Assembly: GCA_002786025.1 (NCBI GenBank) | Contig: NHNW01000012.1 | Location: 186,001 to 250,000 of the forward strand | DNA: 64,000 nt | Direction: 5' to 3' | Origin: Zasmidium citrigriseum | Lineage: Eukaryota; Ascomycota; Dothideomycetes; Mycosphaerellales; Mycosphaerellaceae | Shown here: one piece after another, positions 43,261-54,052 of the stretch | Layout of the letters: every line of letters starts with the position of its first letter | How positions within the stretch are numbered: the stretch's first letter is position 1 | Notes under the pieces: generated by a model | Told to the model about the DNA's origin: nothing | The model's database searches: none | What the model saw: only the letters and a program-made list of their open reading frames with translations | Program-made: the position numbers and the translations under genes

Positions 43261-45885
43261 TCAAAAGACATCAGCCGGCCACTCAAAGTCCTCATCTCGA
43301 GAGCCTCTTTTCTTCTTGTGCTTGTTGCCGACGACCTCGACATCGATCTCAGCGTCTGGCAAGCTCTCGAAGCTACCGTTTGCTCCCTTGGGCAACTGAG
43401 GAACGTCGTTCTGGCCGGGAACGACCTTGACCACCTCGTCCACAATCTCGACCTTCCTGTAGCCATGGGCGCCCGAGGGGCTGCGAGACCGGCTGGTGCG
43501 CTTCAGTTGGGCGGCGTTGGCTGCACGTGTCATCATCTTCTCTTCGGTACCAGCCCGGACAGGGCCACTGCGCTTGTGTGGCGAGTTAGAACGTGAGCGG
43601 ACAGGCTTGGGGATGTAGCGGGCTGGCGTCGCTTTGGCCGTTGGCTTAGATGGCACGTCCTTCACCGGAATGGTCGTCGTGGTCGTGATCGTCTCCTCTT
43701 CTTCCTCGTAAACTGGCTCCAGTTGCTCTTCAGAAGCAAGGCTACTGCGCACTGAAGTGACTGGCGCCGGCTCATCGTCGTTCATCTCAGCACCAGCCAT
43801 GACTGCATCGCCCACCGACGCAGCCACTGGCTCATCGACATCGTCATTCTCAACTGGGGAGAATCTGTCCTTCACAGCCTTCTTGGATGCTTTTCCACGT
43901 GGCGATGTCTGCTTGCCGCGTGGCGATCTCTGTTTACCGCGCTTGCTATCAGGACTGGCCTCAGTAGTCTTGCCAGTGGATCTGCGCTTCCTTGGCTGCT
44001 TCGCTGGCTCGTCCCATTCCCCATCGTCGTTAGACTCTGTGCCGGGCTCAGCACTGGGGCGGTAGGCTCTGTCCTCGTCCTTTTTCTTGAGAGCTTGAGA
44101 CTTGCGCTTCTTACCCGCAGGTTTCTTCGCAATCTTGATGTTCTCGTCGAGAGCCTTCAGTTTCTTGGCCAGGTCGGCGGAACCACGCTTCGCCTGCTGA
44201 GATCCATCGGCGTCGGTAGCGCCAGGAACGCTGTCTGGCTCCATGTTGTCGTCTTCTTCTTCTTCCGGAGCACTTGTCAAGTCGGTAAGCTCAGAGGTTG
44301 GTTCGGTGGCTCTGTTGTTGTTGCTGCGTTGGGGATCGGTTGATCCTTCGTAGACACGTGCTTGTTTCACTTTATCACGTGGTGTGTCCATGTCTTCATC
44401 ACTCACATCATCGATGTCGTCAAATGCGGTGCTGAGGTCTAACGCTTTGCGTGGGCGGCGCTCTGTCGCACGTTGCTCTTCGTCACCTCGGAACCCCAGC
44501 TGCTCAGGGAACAGAACTCGCTCACTAGGCAAAGTTGGCAAGGCACCAGGGACGAACTTGGGTTTCCTCATGCTGCCAGATGGTGTGAAGCGCTGGTACT
44601 TGTTGCCCAATTGTGGCATCGGAGAGGCCTGTGCAAGTGCTTCGTCCAACTCACCACGAGCTTTCTGTAGCTTCGCTTCCAGATCACTCACTCGCTTGGA
44701 CAGGCGATTCTGTTTCTTCAGATCAAACTTCGAGTGCGACTTTCTCAATGCCGACGCCGGTTCCAAGTCGGTCTTCGTTGGAGAGACTGACGACGAAGAC
44801 TCTCTGTTGTTCCCACCGACAAGGTTGGTGACAGAGCTAACACGCTTCAATCCGCCTCGAAGGCTCTGCAAAGATGGCTTGCGCAGATGGAAGATAGACC
44901 TCGAGGATCGAAGCTGTTTCACTGCGCTCTCTGGCACCTCGCTGCCATCCTGGCTGATCATATCATCATGACTTGTCCGAACGACAGAACCATATGAAGC
45001 AGTTCGTCGATGTTCTTGGGGAACCGCAGCCCCATCAAGGGCCACCGCAGAGTCGTGAGGGGTGTGGAGCGTAACTGGCTTGAGGCCAAGCTGTCCAGCA
45101 TTCTTCAGTTCAGCATGCCGAGCTTCGGCCTCGGCCTTCTGCCTTGCCTGTCTTGCCCTGCGTTCCATCTCTTCCCTCTCTTTCCTCATCAATTCCTCCC
45201 TCTGTTCGTCCCACATGCGATTCCACGTTGGGATTGGATTGAAGCTCGACAACAGAGCTCTGCCAAAGCGAAAGATGCCGCTCTCCTCCTTTTTCTCGCG
45301 AGCTGCGGTGATCTCAGCAACACGCTGGTCTCTCGTGGCCTTCTCGTATTCAATGGTAGCCCTGACCGACTCGGGCGACATAGGTCGATCTTCGTGGTAG
45401 TCTTCCATCAGCTGGTCGACTTGCATGAGGTTTTCGCTATCGGTGCGTTGGAATCGCGTGAAGACACTAGGAGGCTTCTCGCTCGGTTTGTCGTTCAAGC
45501 TTCCCTCTTGAAACTTGGACTCGCGGGTTGGGGAAGTCTGCCTCTGAGGCAAATTGCCGAGAGACGCGGCATGGCGTAGGTTGAGGTTCGAGAGGTTGCG
45601 AGATCCCTTCTTACGGCGAAGGTTGCGTTGCTGCATGGGCGTCTCGTCGGTTGAAACATCGCCATCGCCATCACTCGCAACCCCGCGGGCGGAGCGTGAT
45701 CGCTTGTTGGGGGTATTGCCGTCAGGGTCAGCAACCTGGAGACGACCATGGCGGAAGTCGTACGAGGTGTCGTCCTGGCTCTGACGCTTTCTCTTGGATC
45801 CGCTCTGGGCGGTCGGCGGGCGGCTGCCGTCCATGCTGGATGGGTACCAATCTTTTGGCGGAACCGGGGGCGGGGATTCCTCCAT
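43261..45885 (-). CDS. Large basic nuclear protein with coiled coil, 874 aa
   Basis: The start is placed at ATG 45885 (MEESPPPVPPKDWYPSS). The frame continues 24 codons upstream, but that part contains an intron end (GCTAACGC ... CTTCGCAG), so it is transcribed leader. The protein is rich in Lys, Arg, Ser, Asp and Glu, with many nuclear-localisation-like clusters (GSKRKRQSQ, PNKRSRSAR, LRRKKGSR). It has a short ordered block (FRFGRALLSSFNPIPTWNRM) followed by a strongly charged coiled coil (EELMRKEREEMERRARQARQ). The rest is mostly disordered, with PRKRR/SPRGK repeats near residues 660-690. Fungal orthologues are annotated vaguely as nuclear RNA-binding-type proteins; the sequence itself shows no RNA-binding domain. 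Nuclear or chromatin association is inferred from composition. Confidence 0.8.
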   Translation of the reverse strand: MEESPPPVPPKDWYPSSMDGSRPPTAQSGSKRKRQSQDDTSYDFRHGRLQVADPDGNTPNKRSRSARGVASDGDGDVSTDETPMQQRNLRRKKGSRNLSNLNLRHAASLGNLPQRQTSPTRESKFQEGSLNDKPSEKPPSVFTRFQRTDSENLMQVDQLMEDYHEDRPMSPESVRATIEYEKATRDQRVAEITAAREKKEESGIFRFGRALLSSFNPIPTWNRMWDEQREELMRKEREEMERRARQARQKAEAEARHAELKNAGQLGLKPVTLHTPHDSAVALDGAAVPQEHRRTASYGSVVRTSHDDMISQDGSEVPESAVKQLRSSRSIFHLRKPSLQSLRGGLKRVSSVTNLVGGNNRESSSSVSPTKTDLEPASALRKSHSKFDLKKQNRLSKRVSDLEAKLQKARGELDEALAQASPMPQLGNKYQRFTPSGSMRKPKFVPGALPTLPSERVLFPEQLGFRGDEEQRATERRPRKALDLSTAFDDIDDVSDEDMDTPRDKVKQARVYEGSTDPQRSNNNRATEPTSELTDLTSAPEEEEDDNMEPDSVPGATDADGSQQAKRGSADLAKKLKALDENIKIAKKPAGKKRKSQALKKKDEDRAYRPSAEPGTESNDDGEWDEPAKQPRKRRSTGKTTEASPDSKRGKQRSPRGKQTSPRGKASKKAVKDRFSPVENDDVDEPVAASVGDAVMAGAEMNDDEPAPVTSVRSSLASEEQLEPVYEEEEETITTTTTIPVKDVPSKPTAKATPARYIPKPVRSRSNSPHKRSGPVRAGTEEKMMTRAANAAQLKRTSRSRSPSGAHGYRKVEIVDEVVKVVPGQNDVPQLPKGANGSFESLPDAEIDVEVVGNKHKKKRGSRDEDFEWPADVF

Positions 45886-46886
45886 GACTGCCGGCAGAGG
45901 TCCAGAGGCGCTGCGAAGGTGATGCGTTAGCAATGCCTGGCGATGGACGTTGCTCATATTTTGATGCTGCTCGTCCCCCTCCTATACAGCGCTGCAGCTG
46001 CAGCAACCCTGCTCATAAACACACGCATATGTAGTCTCACCTGTTGTCTTCGCGTCCAACCAATGCGGGCGGTGGAGTCCCAACGGTCCTGCAGATTGCC
46101 GGTCCCAAGCCACCTGAAACCTCTCCCGAACTCTTGTTGTCGGTGTCTCTCGCGGCGGGTGTCGACCAAACAAAACAGCAGCAAGCAATAGAAACAAGGA
46201 AAAACAATGGACAAGAAGCGCAACCGTGCGGTGGGCGCACGACTGGTTGGAAGAAGCGCTGGATTTGAGATGAACTCAAAGACGTCGCCCTCTGCGGACA
46301 GGGATCGGGAGCGGGAGCAGGGATTAACGCGCTATCACGTGGCCGGGACGAGCCAATCACCATCAGTCTGCAAGACATTCACTTTCACTTTCCCGCGAAC
46401 GTTGTCTCATCCTTCCCGAACACTTCATCTTCTTGACATTTTGGTGCTGAGCAGCAACGGCAACCACGCGTATTGTGGCAAACTAGAAGCCATAACACCC
46501 ATCACCAAGACTGTCGCTAAGGACGAAGAGTGTACCAAATCGTCCAAGAGCTGGGCTTCATGCGCTCATCTGGAGAGAACTATTCAACAGGAGGATACTG
46601 TGAAGGACAGCGCGCGATCGAAACCCATCAAAGGCCAGCTCCTCATTGTCCTATTCATTGACGCACCGACAATGGAACAAAGGCGAGTCACTGTCTCTCT
46701 TCACTCTTTCATTGTGTTGTGTGCCATGAGAAGAGACAATGGTCTTGTAGTATTAACGCGCCATCCTCCCCCAAGACATTCTTTTGCATTTTCAACGCTC
46801 GAATCTGCTCTTCAGCGCTGTGCGTGTCAAGCAGAAACTCAAGCTACAGACAACAAAGCAACATCTGTACAACGACAACTACGAAG
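45886..46886. promoter_or_regulatory. Divergent intergenic with a 5'-UTR intron
   Basis: It separates two divergent genes. On the minus strand a 130-nt intron at 45911-46040 (donor GTGAGAC, GCTAAC branch point, acceptor CTTCGCAG) lies in the leader of the large basic protein. The upstream exon frame has no Met close by, so it is treated as untranslated. CTTTCACTTTCCCGC near 46381 is a pyrimidine-rich promoter-like stretch. No other gene is supported. Confidence 0.5.
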
Positions 46887-47468
46887 ATGCCTCACCTCCT
46901 GAGAAGCGTCCACCGTAGCTCGTACTACGCTGCCGAGCCATCGCCGATGCTGGTTCGTCGAGATGAAGGCAGCGGTCCAAAGAACAGCATTATTGTTCTC
47001 TTCCTGGTCATCCTGGCCGTCGTGATCGCCTTTTCGGTTGGCGTGATCCTGCTGCGAAAAATTACGTCCGGCGTTCAAAAGAAGATGTTCAAAGCACGAG
47101 GCCAAGGTCATCATCTGCGAGGAGGCTCGTTGCGACGATATCCACGACCCGGCGCAGCAGCATCGCGGAGTACCATCGTTACTCCCGAGCCTCGATCTGA
47201 CTGGCGAACGGCGTCAGACCTTCCCGCGCTGCAGTCACCGTACTCGGCTCGCTCTGACTGGCGGACGGCATCAAACCTTACGACACCGCAGTCAACGTAC
47301 TCTGCCTCCGCAGTCTACACTCAGGCCGGTCATACGTACAAGCCGCCTCATCCTGCCTACCAGAGCGACGCCTTTGAACAGATCCCATTGCATTCAAGGC
47401 CTTCATCTCCATTCGTGGTTAAAAGCCTTCCAGCAGCGGGGACTCATCCTCGAGGCAATTGGGTATAG
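46887..47468 (+). CDS. Single-pass membrane protein with 19-residue repeat, 193 aa
   Basis: A single exon from ATG at 46887. The frame is open upstream, but that part has poor coding character. A short N-terminal segment is followed by one transmembrane helix (SIIVLFLVILAVVIAFSVGV, about 32-51) and a basic stop-transfer stretch (LLRKITSGVQKKMFKARG). The cytosolic tail of about 125 residues carries a direct duplication, RSDWRTASDLPALQSPYSA then RSDWRTASNLTTPQSTYSA (47193-47306), and Tyr/Pro-rich sequence. There is no signal peptide. The pattern resembles small fungal membrane adaptors; the function is unknown. Confidence 0.7.
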   Translation: MPHLLRSVHRSSYYAAEPSPMLVRRDEGSGPKNSIIVLFLVILAVVIAFSVGVILLRKITSGVQKKMFKARGQGHHLRGGSLRRYPRPGAAASRSTIVTPEPRSDWRTASDLPALQSPYSARSDWRTASNLTTPQSTYSASAVYTQAGHTYKPPHPAYQSDAFEQIPLHSRPSSPFVVKSLPAAGTHPRGNWV

Positions 47469-47940
47469 ATGGTGGGACTGATATTATAGATTGCCAATTG
47501 ATCAGATCTCAGCAAAAGCACGCGGCTTCGATTTCAGCTTTGCCATATCCTTCCCGTACAATGTGCTAACCATGCAAGCAGGCCGCCGGCAACCCGCACA
47601 AGCTGTTGACAACGACAGTAATCAGCTACTGCTGTCCAAAAACGATTGGTAGACTTCCCGCTGAGCGCTCGCACGCGGAGCATTTTGGTGGACTGATCCG
47701 CCAATGTCTCCATGTACCTGCCAAACTCAGACGAGATCCGCTCCCACAGCCTTATCTCACTGCTGCCGCGATTACTGTGGCTGGCGCCGAGTGTTCTCGC
47801 CTTTTGAATCCAGTGACATGACTTGTCATTGTACAAAGTACCAGAACCATGACTGCGCTGTTCAGCCAGCTCTTAAGCAACACGATGGAGCTCCTGTACA
47901 ACCCTCTCGGCCGTCCGCCTCAGTCTCTTCCAGCAACAGA
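47469..47940. other. Intergenic before the SGNH hydrolase
   Basis: No gene. Frames at 47606-47821 and 47534-47836 overlap on opposite strands without features. Confidence 0.4.
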
Positions 47941-49011
47941 ATGGCCCTTCTCACGCTGCTCGCCTGCGCCCTTCTGCTGGCCAAGTTCGTTCTACCGCAG
48001 CAGTTTGAACGAGCGAGCGGGCCAAGTCGCTACATCTTCCTCTTGTAAGTCTCCATTGCGTACTACGATCAACACTGACATTGAGTAGTGGCGACTCGTA
48101 TACCGCGACTGGCTACAACATCTCCTTGACGCCCCAACCGTCGGTCGACAATCCTCTCGGAAACCCCGCCTATCCAGGAAGCAAGTGTGCCACATGATCA
48201 AGAGAAGCATGGACTGACAAAGGCTCCAGCAAGAACTTCAGGGGGCGACCTCTGGATCGATGTGGTTGCCAAAAACCTGACGGGGACGGTGGTGTACAAT
48301 CTCGCTCGCGGAGCGAATGTCGTCAATACCACTCAGACACAGATCGGATCTTTGGCTGCTGGACCTCCAATCCGAGACTTCAGAGATCAAGAGGCGGAAT
48401 TTGAGACCAGTTTCGCAAAGAACCAAAGCATCCCGTGGACAGCTTCGAACAGCGTCTTCATCGGCTGGTTCGGTATCAACGATGTGGCTGTTCAGATCTA
48501 TCTGAGCCGCAACTATAGCACGAGCACTGCACTGCTGGCTCCTGATGTTGATCAATACTTCGGACTTCTGAGCAGACAATATCAGTTCGGCGCACGGAAC
48601 TTCATCGCCATCCTTGTTCCTCGTAAGTCGAAGTGACGACAAGAACTATTTAGCAGACTTACTAACTATAATATCTCTTCAGCCATCTACCGCGCCCCAG
48701 TGTATGGGTACGGAAGCTCAGACAACGCGCCGGCCTTAAACCAACTTACCGCTTGGTGGAACAACCGTATGCTACAACAGGGTAGGAGGTGGGCCTCAGC
48801 GCATCGTTCAGCCAAGCTTCTCATGGTCGATCCTACATCTCTGTTCAACAACATGTTGAACAACCCACAATCGTATGGTGCGCCGAATAGCACTTGCTAC
48901 AGTTACCCGCAGGGACAGCCATGTCTCTGGGACGACTTCATCCATCCCGGGATTGTGATCCAGAGGGAATTTGGCAATCGCATGATTACTGCGATCAGAG
49001 ACGGCAAATAG
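47941..49011 (+). CDS. Secreted SGNH/GDSL esterase, CE16-like
   Basis: Four exons, 47941..48044, 48089..48180, 48230..48622 and 48683..49011, give 305 residues. The N-terminus (MALLTLLACALLLAKFVL) is a signal peptide or anchor. Block I is FGDSYTATGYN with nucleophile Ser38. The following PGTRTSGGDLWIDVV resembles the PGxTSSGGxNWxD region of fungal acetylesterases. Block III is WFGINDVA with Asn149, and block V is WDDFIHPG with the catalytic Asp281 and His284. The likely role is deacetylation of plant cell-wall polysaccharide oligomers outside the cell. The second intron (48181-48229) is best read as GC-AG: GCAAGT donor, ACTGAC branch point, CTCCAG acceptor. The nearby GT donor breaks the frame. 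Confidence 0.9.
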
Positions 49012-49876
49012 ACAATCAAATCCAGCTTCAATGCGTTGTTCAAGTCAAAGCTCATTTCAGCAATGCTTGCGGAATCCACGCACACCGCAGCTGGCCAGCA
49101 TGTGATCGGGAATAACGAAACGTAAGCCGACCCTCGCCGTCGGCCGACATTCGATCTCTTGGGCGCGCAGCTGTATCTTGTAGAGCCGCGAAGACGCCGC
49201 CTGTACAAGGGTTCGTCGTCTATGAGAGGTGCACAGCAGAGCTCTTCGTAAACGCTGGAGGTGGGTGGCGGGGTGTTTTGAGTGGCGGTGACTGGATCTT
49301 GCATTAGAAAGGCTGCGCGCTGTGCCGTAAGACCATGCGAACGTATTTGATAAGGGCATTGCTTTTCCGGCTGTGCCGTGGAATGCAGCGGGTGTGGGAG
49401 ATGGCATAAGATGGGCTTGTTTCCGTTGTTCACGGGACCAACAAAGGTCAAGACCAGGTGTTGGCGACGAGAAACGGAAAGGGCAAGCCGAAGCCGACAA
49501 CGCTGCCGCGAGGAAAAATCGGGATGTGCCCCATGACATCGGCGTTTCGATCATTGGCGCTGCTTTGCTGCACGACACCACGCCGTTTGGCCGATGCGAG
49601 CTACATCTATTCTGGAGGTCGAACGACATTGTTCATAACTACCAGCGTTGGATCAGGCAATTGCATATCATCCCCATTCCCCCACGTCCTCGACCTCTAG
49701 CAGGCTAGACCAACATCCTCCGGCGAAGGCTGGAAATCGACGTTGCTGGCTCGGGAGCCGATTGCTCTGCAAAGTGATTCACTCAAGAGTTCACGAGATC
49801 TTCGACTGCTCGCGTGGGCTGGCTGGCACAGTCACGAACGTATACACACCTGGGCGGAAGAGCCGTATCGCCCACC
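49012..49876. other. Intergenic, no supported gene
   Basis: Minus-strand frames at 48903-49451 and 49057-49629 overlap each other in different phases and lack domain, signal or membrane features. The last part is the promoter of the serine-rich protein. Confidence 0.4.
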
Positions 49877-50452
49877 ATGCCCACCACACAGAGACCGTTC
49901 CTCGGCAACTTCCTCGCTGCCTTTCGCGCGCATTCACAACCGCTACCAAAGGCCTCGCCATCAATATCCTCCTCCGCAGCTGGGGCCGCAAACGCTTCAT
50001 TATGGACTTCAGCCTCACAACAACCGGCCAAGTCATCCTCACCAGGCCCTGAAACAACAGCGACCAGCCCGAAACCCATCAACCCCAAAAGCAATCCGTA
50101 CAACGCACAAGCCGCCGCAGCGCAAGACCGACAACTCGTAACATCTCTATCCCCTCTCCAACACAACGTAACCCCACAAACACACCTTCCCCGATCACCA
50201 CCATCACCCGGCATCCCAGTATACGGCCCGCCAAATAAGACACAGCCAAACTACCCCACAGTACAAGACGTACGGCGCTCCCGGCGAGGCAGCGACAGCA
50301 GCTCAGAAGGCTTCCGAGACGTGCGAACAGGCAGCGAGAAGTGGTTCATCGGTGGCCTGACCGCGGGCGGGGAAGAGAAATACTACAAGCTGAGCATGGT
50401 CAAGAGGGACAAGAGCTCGGATCGAATATCCACGGACCAGATGAGCCTATGA
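49877..50452 (+). CDS. Conserved serine-rich protein, 191 aa
   Basis: A single exon from ATG at 49877 in a CACCATGCC context. The N-terminal block (MPTTQRPFLGNFLAAFRAHS) and the C-terminal block (GSEKWFIGGLTAGGEEKYYK, then KRDKSSDRISTDQMSL) are the conserved ends of a widespread Pezizomycotina family usually called conserved serine-rich protein. The middle is Pro/Ser-rich and disordered, with an RRSRRGSDSSSEGF segment that looks like a basophilic kinase site. There is no signal peptide or membrane helix. The molecular function is not known. Confidence 0.82.
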   Translation: MPTTQRPFLGNFLAAFRAHSQPLPKASPSISSSAAGAANASLWTSASQQPAKSSSPGPETTATSPKPINPKSNPYNAQAAAAQDRQLVTSLSPLQHNVTPQTHLPRSPPSPGIPVYGPPNKTQPNYPTVQDVRRSRRGSDSSSEGFRDVRTGSEKWFIGGLTAGGEEKYYKLSMVKRDKSSDRISTDQMSL

Positions 50453-50873
50453 CCGTTATGATGAAATGTGATTTGATGACTTTGCATGGCGTTGTGGGCG
50501 ATTTCGCGAAAAGGGCCGGGTAGATATGGCCCTGATTTTGGATATCATTAGATGAAAGAGTGGGTGTACAGGTGGTTTTTATGATTGCACAAAAGCACGG
50601 CAGATGAGAGGCTGCATGCGGCCGAGCGGATATGCCGGTTACAGGCACATATACGAGGTAGTCCACGAATGGAGATGCGGCCAGTGCTGGCTGCGTTTGT
50701 GCTGTCTCCTAGGCGAGGCGAGTTTTCTCCACCTTTGCATCGAAGCGAGCTGATGACAGTGCCGAGAGAGCCTTGCCATTCATGCGAAGACATGTCTGAG
50801 ATGTCAAGGTGGGAACAGCTTGCTCGAGGACTTTCATTGAGCACCATTAACAAGCTGTCTCACATGTGAATGT
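50453..50873. other. Intergenic between convergent genes
   Basis: 3' flanks of the serine-rich gene and the AttH/CrtC-like gene. No gene or repeat was seen. Confidence 0.4.
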
Positions 50874-52430
50874 TCAGAACTCCAGGACCAAGAACGTAGA
50901 CGACTTCAAATCCTCGGCAATCTCCAGGACATGCTCCCTATCCCCTCCAGGCTCCATGGTTCTCAACGCAGGAAAGACCTTACTGTCAATATACGTCCTC
51001 GCCACCACCCTCTGATCCTCCAACGGATCGCTACTAGTATACTCCATCACCCCCTGCACAATCTCAACCACTTTCGCCTTCGGCATCGCAGCAGAGAAGT
51101 CACTCTCAGGCAGATGAGACACACTATCATATAACACCTTCGCCAACTCCCAGTCTCTATACAGAGCAAACGTACTCTCAAAGATACCGACACCTTCCAC
51201 AGCACGACCTTGATAAGTCCCATTCCAGGCCGCCGGACCTTCGAAGTACTCGATCGGCAGCGTCACAGCCGGTGCTTTGTTGACGTACGTACATTGCAAT
51301 TCCATATTGGCTACTCTGCTTCGGATGATGTGGTCTGCAGGGAGATACATATTTGGACTAGGGGGCGGGATGAGGGTGGTGTAGTTTGCTCGTGTGTATT
51401 TGGAGTATGTCAAATACTCAACCGTCAAGTCGTCCGGCAAGGCGGAGATCCATTCTGGCGGAGCATCGTCACCGGGTGGAGAGGACGTTATACCGCTGGT
51501 GGGGATGACGGTATTGTTCTTCACCCGGTCGAATTGTCGCCAGATGGCTAGATCTGTGCCGTCGTTTAGGTTAATCTGCCGCCACTCGTGGGAGTGTTGT
51601 CGGCCTGTAAGCGTGAAGATTCCGCTGTAGAGGGGGAAGATCTGGCGGTCCATGTGCCCGACGTTGCCTGTGATTTCTTCTGTTACGCCGTCCTTAGTTA
51701 AGGTGCCGGTGATCTCTGGCCGGACGATGGCGTAGGAGATTGTGTGGTTTTGGGCGTAGAAGGTGAAATCTCCTCGGAGTGTTGAAGCGCCGTATGGGAA
51801 GGGTTTCTTGGTAAAGTTGGCTGTGATGTTGAAGGCGAAGGGGTCTCCGAGGTTTGATGTTCCTGGGCAGTAGAGATTGTACGCAAATGGGGATGCCGTG
51901 ATCCAAGATGCAAGCCCGGCCGAGGAGGCGAAGGAGAGGTTTAGGCCGTCGGCTTCGCCGTGGAACTTCACGTCGAGGAGGTCGACTCCTGGGAGATCCT
52001 GGAGTATAGCACTATGTTAGCTTCAAGACTGCCATAATGCTTGAGGAGCGCATTGAGGTACATAGTCGGTATAGGTGACAAAGCTCCCATCCTGGTAGTC
52101 AAATATCGATGCCTGGAAGTCTGTTAGCGAGGAGGGCTCCGAGAGGACATGAAGCAATGCTACCTGATAGAAGTTCAATACGACCGCAGTGATGTAGTTC
52201 CTGTCGAATATGTTTACGATCTGGTATCTTTTCCCAGTAGTCATACCCTGCACTTCTGCCGTCAAGAACCAGGAGTCGCCCATATCTTGGAATTGCACGC
52301 CTTCAATCGCCGGGAAGACAATTGATGGGTCTGTTTCTAGAACCAAAGGATAATGCTTCCATGATTGTGCAGAAACTTGGCTTCTAATCGACAGTGCCGT
52401 TAGGAGAGCGAAAGTTTGGAGGACGACCAT
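50874..52430 (-). CDS. Secreted AttH/CrtC-like (kievitone hydratase-type) protein
   Basis: Exons on the minus strand are 52430..52164, 52112..52062 and 51998..50874, giving 480 residues. Intron 1 is 51 nt and in frame (GTAGCA, CGCTAAC branch, CTTCCAG); intron 2 is 63 nt (GTACCT, GCTAAC branch, CTCCAG). A signal peptide (MVVLQTFALLTALSIRSQVSA) precedes paired lipocalin-like domains with GDSWFLTAEVQGMTTGKRYQ, GLNLSFASSAGLASW, KPFPYGASTLRGDFTFYAQN and GNVGHMDRQIFPLYSG. The family includes bacterial AttH and CrtC, the secreted hydratase of kievitone in Fusarium, and fungal lipocalin-like Diels-Alderases. With a signal peptide and no biosynthetic neighbours, a secreted hydratase-type enzyme is more likely than a pathway cyclase. 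The substrate is unknown. Confidence 0.87.
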
Positions 52431-54052
52431 GTCGAATGAAAGCGAATATACTTTGATGACTGTGAAAGTGAAGTCTTCTTCAGAACGTGGATGCGAACAT
52501 GATCAAGTCTTCGTGGACGAAGTTTCGATACTTACGATGTGCATCGATTGGTACCACCCTGTAGAAGAACTGCAAGCAACTTTAGATGCATTGTTGTCGA
52601 TCCCAACAGACCAATTCCCGTGTAGACTTGAAGTCTCGCTCGACAACCTCGGCACGTCAGTTGAACATGAACAGCTGCACGCAAGGTCTTGCACTGGACA
52701 TCGAGGCGCTAGCAAAGGGTACCTCTTAGCGGGGAAGAGCAAGTTGCTGCGAACTTGTGAACTTACAAGACGCCTTCGCTGCGAGACGGCCTTCCTCCAT
52801 CCTACTTCAATCAAACGCCCAAGTCAATCGCTCCTACATCAGCTTCATGTCTTTCATGGATCTATTCGACGTTTCGGTGAGCAAAAGAGGTTCATCGGTG
52901 TGTTGGTAGAAGGCCATTCTGTCGCTCCTGATGAAGTGACGTTGAAACCGCCTCGCACGGGCCTACGAACGGTCCAGACCACGACCCTCGCTGCTTCCTT
53001 TCTCGAATCTCTTCCTCCATCATCTTATCAACACAACACTTCAAGAACCTCATGATCATCATGCCATGTGCGGAGTGGCCTGTCATGAACATTGGCAGCG
53101 AAGACCAGATTCCAGCCGCAGCCTCGGAGGCTTCAAACAGCTGATCGGTCATTCGACGTGATGGCGTTATTCATTCACTTGAGTCCTCGGTTTTGTTGCT
53201 TTCGAACTCCGAGAACGTCTGCTTCAGGCCATGACATAGCTTCACAACACCCTTGCTCACCACATGGCAACAACAATCAGCCCAAGCCTCGTGGAAGGTC
53301 TCGCCGATTCTCGAAGACAACCGCCACCACGTGGAAGATTGCTTCATCAACGCAGGAGACGGTAGACGAATACCAATCACCATCCAATTCGGCCTCAGCG
53401 ATGTCTCGCCAAACCGAGAGACAACCGCCACCACGTGGGTGTTGCTTCATCAACGCAGGAGACTGGAAACGAAGACCAATCGTCGTCAACTCTGACCCTT
53501 TACCGAGTGTGGAACATCCAGCCTGGCCTGTTCAAGCCTGCACTGAACTACGCCCCAGCACGTGTGCCCATGAGGTGGCGGCCACGCGAGACACACGCGC
53601 CTGATGCTCGTTGACGATAGCGTTGATAGAAGCGATAGGTAAGGACGTCGGAAGCTTCGTGCCACCTCTTCCTCAAAAGCCATGCGGACCGACGAGATCA
53701 CGATCAAATAGCAGGCAAAACGCCTCTTGTCGCTGGCGGCTTCCGAAAGGGGAAGTCACCGCCTCTTTCCAGAAGGACCACAGAAGGATACTAGGCGAGT
53801 CGCCGTGCTACCCAGGCGTCGAAAATCTGTAGCAAAGCAGCGATCGACAGATTCAGCTACCGCTTGTGTCAGGAGGCCATGAGGTCACATTCCGAGAAGG
53901 AGAGGCCGATCCCCTTTCGAGCTGTTTGATTTGAAGCTCCTCGCGATGGGCACTAATGGCGAGGAGCGCCACCAGAATTGACTGGACAAGCCACCGGACA
54001 GCGTAGAACGTGGTTATGCGAGGCGGCTGTGACACGATCGTGATGGAGGGGA
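52431..54052. other. Intergenic 1.6 kb with a small tandem duplication
   Basis: Upstream of the AttH/CrtC-like gene. Several overlapping frames (52429-53055 plus, 53092-53604 plus, 53171-53434 minus) have no consistent protein features. A 104-bp duplication lies at about 53302-53490. Confidence 0.4.
53302..53490. repeat. 104-bp tandem duplication
   Basis: GACAACCGCCACCACGTGG occurs at 53316 and 53420, 104 bp apart, each followed by TTGCTTCATCAACGCAGGAG. The two copies differ at several places and the second is shorter. The period is not a multiple of three. Confidence 0.8.

Noticed and set aside
49057..49629. 190-codon minus-strand frame after the esterase
   Set aside because: No protein features, and a second long frame overlaps it in another phase on the same strand.
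52429..53055. 208-codon plus-strand frame divergent from the AttH/CrtC-like gene
   Set aside because: It begins one base before the other gene's start codon, has no domains, and overlaps minus-strand frames of equal quality.
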